DNA of 64,000 bases from Mesodorylaimus sp. YZB2_4 (lineage: Eukaryota; Nematoda; Enoplea; Dorylaimida; Dorylaimidae), in the NCBI GenBank assembly GCA_030248295.1, contig JASANH010001100.1, positions 351,970 through 415,969 on the forward strand. The letters are read 5' to 3'. The first letter of the stretch is position 1. Each line of letters starts with the position of its first letter. The notes under the pieces were generated by a model. The model was not told the origin of the DNA. It saw only the letters and a list, made by a program, of their open reading frames with translations, and made no database searches. Positions 57,297 through 64,000 of this stretch are shown here, piece by piece. A program made the translations under genes and the position numbers.

Positions 57297-57950
57297 ATGG
57301 CCGATCAGCCGCCAAATGCTGATCAGGTCACCAACGAGATTCCCGTCGAAGAGTCTACTGTTCAGATCACGGCCGTCGATCCGCCCCCTGATGAGCGCGA
57401 CCGATTACCCCCTGCAGCTCGACGACAGCTCATCTCGGTTGAACAGGCCAAACAACTTCGTCAAGAAGTGTCGGAATCGTACGAACGTGCAGTTGCAGCT
57501 GTCGTGGAGGCAGACAGTGCCAGGCGTCATGCCGAATCAATACGAAGTGCAATTGAGCGGCAAGAGCAGCAATGGGCCGAAGAACGAACGAAAGTCGCGC
57601 AAGATCGCCCACGATCCGCCATGCTCGAATCCCAGCTCCAAGCACTGCAGGCTGAACTCGCCAAGCTGAAAGCCGAGCAGAGTAAGCAACCTGATGTCCG
57701 TCCCTCTGCTCAGGGTGGTCACCAACCCAGTACTGGAGTCATCCCGGTGTGCCCCGCCTATGCCCGCTCCAATCCAGATCCCCGTGCCAATGATCCGCCA
57801 CAGCCCCAAGAACGGTTCGATCCACTTGACGTCCCCCCCGTCAAGATCGTAACCAGTGACTGGTTCTCGTGGTCACAGTTCGAATGGTACGACAGCCTTC
57901 GTTTTTGGCGGGGCATGCTTCGTTCGCTGGTCCCTCAAGCACCCCCCTGA
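57297..57950 (+). pseudogene. LTR-element gag-like frame, N-terminal part
   Basis: 217 codons, starting MADQPPNADQ. It is rich in Ala, Gln, Glu and Pro, with a coiled-coil-like stretch (about residues 45-145, heptads of Leu, Ala and Glu). The frame ends out of register with the next one; the two are probably parts of one original gag. Confidence 0.5.
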
Positions 57951-58102
57951 ACCCGGCAATGAAGATGACGTTGACGCACTTCGCCAAGCAGTGTCATCCG
58001 CGGCCCTCGCCCGAGCTTAGTCCGATTTGGATCATACGTTTGGCCCAGAAACCGATTTGATGCAATTTTGGTTCGATAAGATCACGACCACATATAACAC
58101 AG

Positions 58103-59734
58103 GTGGGGTTTTTGTCGATTTTTTTCGCAACAATTCCTCTCGATATTAGGTATCTACATCCGGTCACGAAGCAGCCGCTCGTGTATGACGCTCGAGCGCG
58201 AATGTGGGGTCGTCCAACGAACACCCAGCAGCAATCCGAACCGGTGTCCAATTCAGGTGTCGCTCCTAATCAGCCCACTTCATCCGCGGGTACTGGCTTG
58301 CAGCCCCAACAACGCCACGTTCAGTTTACTGATCCACCAGTACAAGGTCAGATAATCGTCCCGCCCCCTCCACCGGCCGACGACCTGTCTCAAGTTCCCC
58401 GCGAGACACTGATCGAATGGTGTGAGGCGCAAGATAACGAGCTGTCATTGGCGTCCATTGAAATCACCGATATGCAGAGGAAGGACAAGGAGCAAACCGC
58501 AATGATCCAACGACTTCAGCGGGAGAACGAACAGCTGCGTCGGAATCCTCCTCAACCAGCTGATCCACCAAAGCCGACGCCAGTGCAGGTTACTCCGTCA
58601 GTTCCAAGGGTTCCTTCCAGTCCACCACCCGGTCTACAAGCGCTAATCAAGGAAACCATGCAAGCCACGATCGTCCCAGTGCTCAGCGAGTTAGCCAAGG
58701 CGATATCCTCTTCCGTCACCAACTTAGCTGTGCCAGCTACAGCCGCACAACCTGGTAACAATATCGATCAATCAACCGAAAGTATCGATCTTGCAACGTA
58801 CGAGCGTCGACGGGCCCACAATGCTAACGCACCCCCATTCGGTCAGCTGCAGCACGCTCAGCAAAATGCGTTGGCTGGCTCACGAATCCAAGTAGCTTTG
58901 GACAAAGGAAAGGCACCACAGCTTAACATCAAACCGTATACTGGATCACCCGATTCCCCACCACTCGACGAATGGCTTCTAGACTATCAACTGCGCATGA
59001 AGATGTTCCAAGCTCAGTCCGACCACGAATTGATCACCGTCCTACCCTTCTATTTGGGAGACAATGCGAGCCGATGGATGCGCCGCTATCTTGACAAATA
59101 TCCTGATCGCAGGGTGATCAAGTGGCCCCAACTCGTGAAAGATATGTGCGCTCATTTTTAACTGCAAGACGAACCGTATTTATTGGCTGCTTTTCGAGAG
59201 ACGAAATTGCTTCCAAACGAAAAATTCTCTGAATATGCCGACCGATTGGAGCAAGCAGCACAAAAGGCATTCCCTACGGCGAATCAAGACCAGCTGCGAT
59301 GGTTACTGATCGAACAATTCCAGGGTAATATGCCGGCACCGCTAGCTGCATTAATCCAAGACCTTTATGTCGACAACACGCAACGACCAACGTTTGAAGA
59401 GGTCAAACTTCTGGCAATAAAATGGCAGCTTCGCAATTCAACTGCGCCAAAACCATCTAACTGGAACTCGCCATCGTCTGCATCAACAGCTTCAATGCCA
59501 ACAACATCAGCCTCAGTCAAATTGGCATCAGTGACACAAAATTACGGTCAACAGTCGAACCAGTTTCGAACGAACAATCAATCCTGTCAGTCACAGCATG
59601 TTCGACCACCAAGAGGAATTGGCGATCGTGTGTATCGGTGCCCGATCATTCGCTATCAATACGATACCAGAATGTCGATTCCTCCACCCGCCGATGTAGC
59701 AACAAGAAAATGCTCCGATTGTCATGCTGTATGA
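58103..59734 (+). pseudogene. LTR-element Gag core with two in-frame stops
   Basis: A Pro-rich region and a coiled coil (IQRLQRENEQLRR) lead into a retrotransposon-gag-type domain (LDEWLLDYQLRMKMFQ, FYLGDNASRWMRRYL). TAA at 59159-59161 interrupts it, and the same frame resumes with LLPNEKFSEYADRLEQAAQK and RWLLIEQFQGNMP. TGA at 59732-59734 falls inside a Cys-rich knuckle-like segment (KCSDCHAV, then QCPSRPPCTTPGCG after the stop). The resumption of homologous sequence after each stop shows recent nonsense decay. Confidence 0.65.
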
Positions 59735-60027
59735 CATGTTCCAGCTCAATGCCCTAGTCGTCCGCCCTGCACAACGCCTGGATGTGGACGCACGCCTGGT
59801 CATGGTCCATTTCGATGTCCATTTTTGTACGCTCAAGATGTCGCCGCTGTTCAAAATGGCAATCCATGCATACAACAGCAAGCTCCCTCAACTTCCGCTT
59901 TATTTTACAATCATGTCGTTGATCAATCACCAAATCAAGGTAATGTTTTTCCTTTCCATGCTGGTACTTTTCCACCTTTCCAGAAACAGCCATCGCCTGA
60001 ATCGTTATCGGCATCGATGGTCGACAA

Positions 60028-60507
60028 GTTCAAGTCACAATCGATACTGGCGCTCAAGTTTCAGTCATGTCCAGCAAGACGTACAATGATATCCATCCAT
60101 ATTGGAACGGTCAGTGCATGCAACCAAGTTCACTCCTGATCACACGACTGGACAACAGTGTCGTTCAAATTTTGGGCATCCAATATGTTTACCTCACGTT
60201 CGGTACAACAACAATTTTGCATCCTGTCGCCATTTTGAATGACCCTGCGGGTACCATCACCATGCTCATTGGTCAAGACATTGGTTCGGTGTACAAGCAT
60301 ACGCTATGCGAATCGAGTCAAACTGTCACATACAACAATGGATCACTCGCTGGAGTCAAGATTCCATTTGTCAGCCAATCCAGTCAAATCGACAATTCCG
60401 AGCCTCAAATTTTGATGCCAATCGTCTCCTCTTTAATCGACTACGAATCAGCTCAGATCAGTCGTTTGGTATGCGCTCAATTTCGTTCAAATCCTACCCC
60501 CGGCGTC
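60028..60507 (+). pseudogene. LTR-element retropepsin-like aspartic protease
   Basis: The active-site motif TIDTGAQVSVMSS is visible at about 60037-60075, followed by a ~100-residue beta-rich stretch and IGQDIGSVYK, which resembles the (L/I)LGxD flap-end motif. It is in a different frame from gag and open to TAA at 60508. Confidence 0.65.
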
Positions 60508-61050
60508 TAAAGTGGCGGGGTAGTCAAGAAATCTGCCTCGACTATTACGCGTCATGCAAATCGCATTTTCGTGCAGTCTGCGGCTGTCGCTCCTAAAGCC
60601 AGCCCCTGTCCGAAACAACCTCAATCGGTAGTATTGACGACGAAATACGACAATTCGAGACTTCGAAGCAGTTCTGACCACGTTCCGGACACTACTCCAA
60701 AGAAAGCGAAAAGACGAAAGAAAGCAAAATCATGCAATAGATCAATATCTCGTGATCAAATACGCGAAATCGACATCAAGTCAATCGATACGAGCGATAT
60801 CCCATCAACTACAGCGCCTGTGGCAACGCGATCAAGCTTTCCCAAACCACGATTCAAATCCAACTTTCAAACTACCAATTCGATTCAATCCTGGCCAAGA
60901 CCCGAATCCGTTATCTCAATCAACGCCATTCCGACTATCCCATTGCATTCTCGCCATGGCGTGGCGTAACTCCACCTCATCGATTCTCTGCAACCTCATC
61001 TCATTCAACTCATTCTCAGCTTCGTATTATGGTTCTACTTTCGCATTGCA

Positions 61051-61704
61051 CTGGTATGTACTGTGTGGCTCTGCAAATCGCGTCCCCTCTTTTTTCATTT
61101 CATAAGTGTTTTTCTCGAATTTTCTAGAAATCGTTTTCTCATGTATTTTTCTTCCGACCGCGCCGTGGTGCTCACCTCACCAACTTACGCATTCCATTTG
61201 TTTAATTCCGTTTTTTGCCAATATGTCGCATTATACGTTTGTGTTTACAGTTTGCACTCTGCACCGAGCATCACCCACTTTCCCCACCTTTTCTTTGTCA
61301 TTTTTGCTAGTGATGACTTTTTCTAGTGCTTTATTGGCGAGTGTGCCTCATGCTCTGCTTTACTGTTGGCGTCAGGATAGTAATGCTCAGGGCAATGAAT
61401 ATGCACATGTCCGATGTTAGGTTCCTGAAGCTGGAACTCCTGCTGGATCACCCTCGGATCTATGGCAGTGCACGACCAAGCCATTGGGTGTGAAACTGGG
61501 TTGTTGGTGGATGGGCCCTGGGTCCTGATTTTCGGAAATTAGTCCTTCTTTGTGTCATGTGTTTATTTCATATTACCGATTGATTTTTGCACTTTGGTAG
61601 GATGCGTTGTGTTCCGTCTATTTTTGGGTGAGACCCTGTGCCACGGTTCCCACAGATCCATCACCCCGGACAGTGGAAGTCCGTCTCCATCGGCGAGGTA
61701 GTAA
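61051..61704. other. Unassigned sequence between the protease region and the inverted LTR
   Basis: There is no gene signature. Only a short LTR-like patch (ATGCACATGTCCGATGTTAGG at about 61400) is seen; the rest is unique in the window. Confidence 0.4.
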
Positions 61705-61970
61705 TGTAAGGGGATATCCATCGTCTCCATTGTCTTATAGAAGAGGAGTTATTACTTAACCGCACCGAGTACACGCAGGCATGAACACTGATTAGAGAGC
61801 GAGCATCTACCCAAGGGCAAAAGTGCACCGGCACAAAACAAACAAACAACACACATCAGACAAAGGGAGACCAGTTCCAAACACAGCAATTACCGAATGA
61901 TACCGAACAGGCCTAACATCCAACGAGGTCACTCTCATTTGCATAACTTGGTCTTCATTCCCTCCTTACA
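61705..61970 (-). repeat. Solo LTR, inverted relative to the 56914 copy
   Basis: On the minus strand it starts TGTAAGGAGGGAATGAAGAC and ends GATATCCCCTTACA. The ends thus form the TG...CA type inverted termini (TGTAAGG/CCTTACA). About 240 bp match 56914-57153. No target-site duplication is visible. It directly abuts the truncated GPCR at 61971. Confidence 0.75.
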
Positions 61971-62413
61971 ATGCCACTGGTCTCGATGCTGTCACTTGAT
62001 TTCGAGTCCGACGAACATATTGTAAAGCAACGACATGCAATTCGTGAGATGCCAGATATAATAAGATTCTGACGTGTGAAATATGTCGAAACCATATGAG
62101 ACCTAGCCAAGTGGATGTACCTGCTGAATGATGCCAACACAACGGATAGAGCAGCCGCTGTTAGAAACGACATTGCCTGATGTGCGCTTGAATAAGAATA
62201 TAATAGTACTGGCCATGTAAGGACGAGTCCGCTGTATATGGCCAAGCCAACAAGAATGGTCATGTCGCATAAAGCAAGATTTATCATGTAGATTTAGGTC
62301 GGATTTCTCATCTCCTTGTCGCTGGCTATAAAATAGGCCACTAGGGCATTTTCGATGATCCCAAATACGCCCATCGATATGCAGACAACACCAACAACTG
62401 TTCTTTTAGCCAT
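61971..62413 (-). pseudogene. Rhodopsin-class GPCR pseudogene (TM1-TM3/4), truncated
   Basis: Starts at ATG 62413 (MAKRTVVGVV). TM1 has ENALVAYFI (family Asn 1.50), then intracellular loop 1 reads EMRNPT-stop-IYMINLALCD with an in-frame TAA at 62296-62294, where class A receptors usually have Asn or similar. TM2 (LALCDMTILVGLAIYSG) and TM3 (AMSFLTAAALSVVLASFSRY, a DRY-like SRY) follow. The coding similarity ends in the TM4 region at the LTR boundary near 61971. It is not closely similar to the three intact receptors here. Confidence 0.75.
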
Positions 62414-63266
62414 AACTTAGCTACTAGCAATGCAAAGTCAGACAGTCAGATACTAGCAGCAGAGCCAGGTAGTCATTGTCAGGAGACATACAGTATTTTT
62501 AAGTCTACAACGAGGCGTTGCTAGGTTTTTCCAGGTAGCGAAATTATTTCATAGGAAGCCATATTAAAGGATGGCATTTGATTCATGTTCGCAGTGCAAA
62601 ATCGAATGCAAATAATTTAGATGATGAGCTATGAGGTCACGCAGGCATGTCTCCTGTTGAGCCTCCTTGTGCGTGCCTCAGTCTGGTCATTATGCGGCCA
62701 CATATCCGCGTGGTGCGTATATTTTGGAACGTATAGTGTAGGTGCCCTATCTGAATGACTAAATCACCTGTCCCAGGTATTTCTCCGTGGCTGTACGGGC
62801 TGCTTGAGTAGAGAAGGACCAGTAAAGATTTTTCAAAGCTTAAAAATCTCAGCGGCCAACCAGGTATTGAGCTGATCGTGTATACATCACTCAGACGTTC
62901 ACTCGTAACATGACACACCGCAATTTCTTTCAGCGAGCCTTCCCATTGCACTGTGTTAGCTGTTGGCTGCGTGGTGCTGTAAATCTTAGACACGACGTGT
63001 GAAAGAATGTGACATGTTACATTTTACAAAAGCATATTCTAAGAAGAGTTATGGACAGCGTGTAACATATAACTAGCCGTTTTGTCCGTTTTCTGACTCA
63101 CATTCACCATTAAAAATACCAGTCCAATATGCCTCCTATATGTAGCATCTACTGAACTCCGAAATTGAGACCTGCTCTGCACAGGCGAGCAAGTATCGAA
63201 GCACTCTCATTTACAACGTTCCTTTTCCCACATAGATGACTGGACTCTTGCATCCTAATCCCCGTG
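62414..63266. other. Intergenic region with an unassigned minus-strand frame
   Basis: A minus-strand frame of 118 codons (62637-62993) has no start context, domain or splice partner that I can identify, so it is not called as a gene. Confidence 0.4.
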
Positions 63267-64000
63267 TCAATGTAGATCTATAAAACTACTGTCTTCTTTC
63301 TCTTCCTCCGGTGCGGATAATGGGGCTTGGCGTCCGTTTTGATGTTCTGAGGTGCGGAATGAGGATTCGTCCATCACGCCTCGCTCACTTGAAGATCGCC
63401 GTTGATCATCAGGGGATCCAGGAATTTCGTCTTGATCAGGATCTAGAATGATGAAAGTGAGTTCTTGAACAAAAGAAGTCTCGCAATTCTTCACCTGCTG
63501 GAGCAGGAGAGTCGGGACTGTGTTTTTTGGCGTACGACTTGCGTTTTTTGCAACAAAGGCTTGTGACTATGGCTACGATGAAAATACTGGCTATGATTCC
63601 GACTGGTAGCGCATAGCTTGGTCTGAAATAAGACAGTTCCTTTTGTTATCAGCGAAAAATTCAAATGTACCAATGTGCATCGATCAATAAAGTTACGGCA
63701 TTTTGTGTTTACTTACATTCCAGCTGGTTTCTGCGTAGTGGGTGGAAGAATGGGAGAAGGTGACCATGGGGGTGGCTGGTAGTTCTCGCAAAACTGACCG
63801 CTGTAATATTGCTTGCATACGCACCGGCCATTGACCAACGAGCCTCCAGTTCCGCACGAACAAAAAGGAATGTCGCGAAATCTAGCGTGATTCACATTTT
63901 CTCTGCACTCTCGACGTTCAGAACCATATGAACGACAATAAACATTTCCTGTCAGCTTACAAGCGAATTCATCGCAGAAGAAGCCGGCCCTCGATGCATT
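63267..64000 (-). CDS. EGF/Cys-rich single-pass membrane protein, 3' part (runs off the window)
   Basis: Exons seen (minus): >64000-63717, 63622-63495 and 63442-63267 (stop TGA), with phases 2 and 1 in agreement. Introns are 94 and 52 bp. The first exon gives a Cys-rich ectodomain (FFCDEFACKL, YCRSYGSERRECREN) then an EGF-like module, FCSCGTGGSLVNGRCVCKQY with SGQFCENY. A Pro-rich stalk (PPPWSPSPILPP) follows. The next exon encodes a TM helix (ALPVGIIASIFIVAIVTSL) with a CCKKRK stop-transfer sequence. The last exon is an acidic/Ser-rich cytosolic tail. It is probably a cell-surface adhesion or receptor-type protein with N-terminus outside. The 5' exons lie beyond the right edge; the ligand is unknown. 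Confidence 0.85.

Larger units (their letters stand above)
57166..61050 (+). mobile_element. Internal region of a degenerate LTR retrotransposon (gag and protease only)
   Basis: Order on the plus strand: gag-like frames (57297-57950, 58103-59734), Cys/His knuckle-like cluster (59715-59820), retroviral-type aspartic protease (about 60035-60300), then a Lys-rich tail (60500-60970). No reverse transcriptase, RNase H or integrase motif was found, and no same-orientation 3' LTR. In-frame stops occur at 59159-59161, 59732-59734 and 60508-60510, and the frame changes near 60020. It is a dead copy or a pol-less derivative. Confidence 0.7.

Noticed and set aside
62637-62993. 118-codon minus-strand frame as a gene
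   Set aside because: No domain, no signal, no splice partner and no relation to the flanking EGF/TM gene or GPCR relic.
1-64000. CRISPR arrays, bacterial operons or prophage features
   Set aside because: No regularly spaced repeats, ribosome-binding-site-led gene runs or phage genes are present. The spliced genes show the DNA is eukaryotic.

Overview
The window looks like nuclear DNA of a free-living or animal-associated nematode. Genes are split by mostly short introns (many of 37-66 bp) with GT donors and T-rich TTTTCAG-type acceptors. There are two paralogous 7TM receptors with the layout of the nematode Sra-superfamily chemoreceptors and a nematode-type DEG/ENaC channel. Gene density is moderate, and the intergenic DNA is rich in tRNA-derived SINEs, palindromic elements, a decayed Helitron-like element and an LTR element. 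Long G or C homopolymers are frequent. I cannot name the species. Exon borders were worked out by eye from splice signals and codon phase.

Layout. 1-2.7 kb: no clear gene. 2.7-6.4 kb (-): very large acidic, Ser-rich single-pass protein of unknown function. 6.4-11 kb: intergenic, with a SINE. 11.05-12.15 kb (+): intronless chemoreceptor-type 7TM protein. 13.4-18.4 kb (-): a DEG/ENaC cation channel whose extracellular region appears to carry two C-type-lectin-like modules and a Thr-rich linker; one exon has a 1-nt frame break. 18.4-21.9 kb: repeats. 21.9-23.3 kb (+): intronless rhodopsin-class GPCR. 25.8-26.9 kb (-): second chemoreceptor, paralogous to the one at 11 kb. 27-29.9 kb: repeats. 30.0-32.25 kb (-): POLE3, the histone-fold subunit 3 of DNA polymerase epsilon/CHRAC, resolved over four exons. 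33.5-40.0 kb (-): anoctamin (TMEM16), eight exons resolved in phase.

41.2-41.75 kb (+): small putative secreted protein, two exons. 42.1-44.0 kb (+): secreted Cys-rich 277-aa protein, three exons. 44.3-45.0 kb (+) and 45.3-46.2 kb (-): convergent pair, a membrane protein with PPxY motifs and a four-TM protein. 46.85-47.57 kb (-): small four-TM protein in four exons, with an in-frame TGA or a cryptic splice pair. 48-50.6 kb: SINE, a CCATGTGG-rich repeat tract and a Myb/SANT-like fragment. 51-54.9 kb (-): decayed Helitron/Helentron-like element with a palindromic MITE nested in it. 56.9-61 kb (+): LTR-retrotransposon remnant (LTR, gag, aspartic protease; no reverse transcriptase seen). 61.7-62.4 kb (-): inverted solo LTR abutting a truncated GPCR pseudogene. 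63.3-64 kb (-): 3' part of an EGF/Cys-rich single-pass membrane protein running off the window.

The genes do not form one pathway. The membrane and sensory genes (three GPCRs, one GPCR relic, DEG/ENaC, anoctamin, several multi-TM proteins) dominate, while POLE3 is a housekeeping replication/chromatin gene. The most unusual item is the lectin-module-bearing DEG/ENaC channel.
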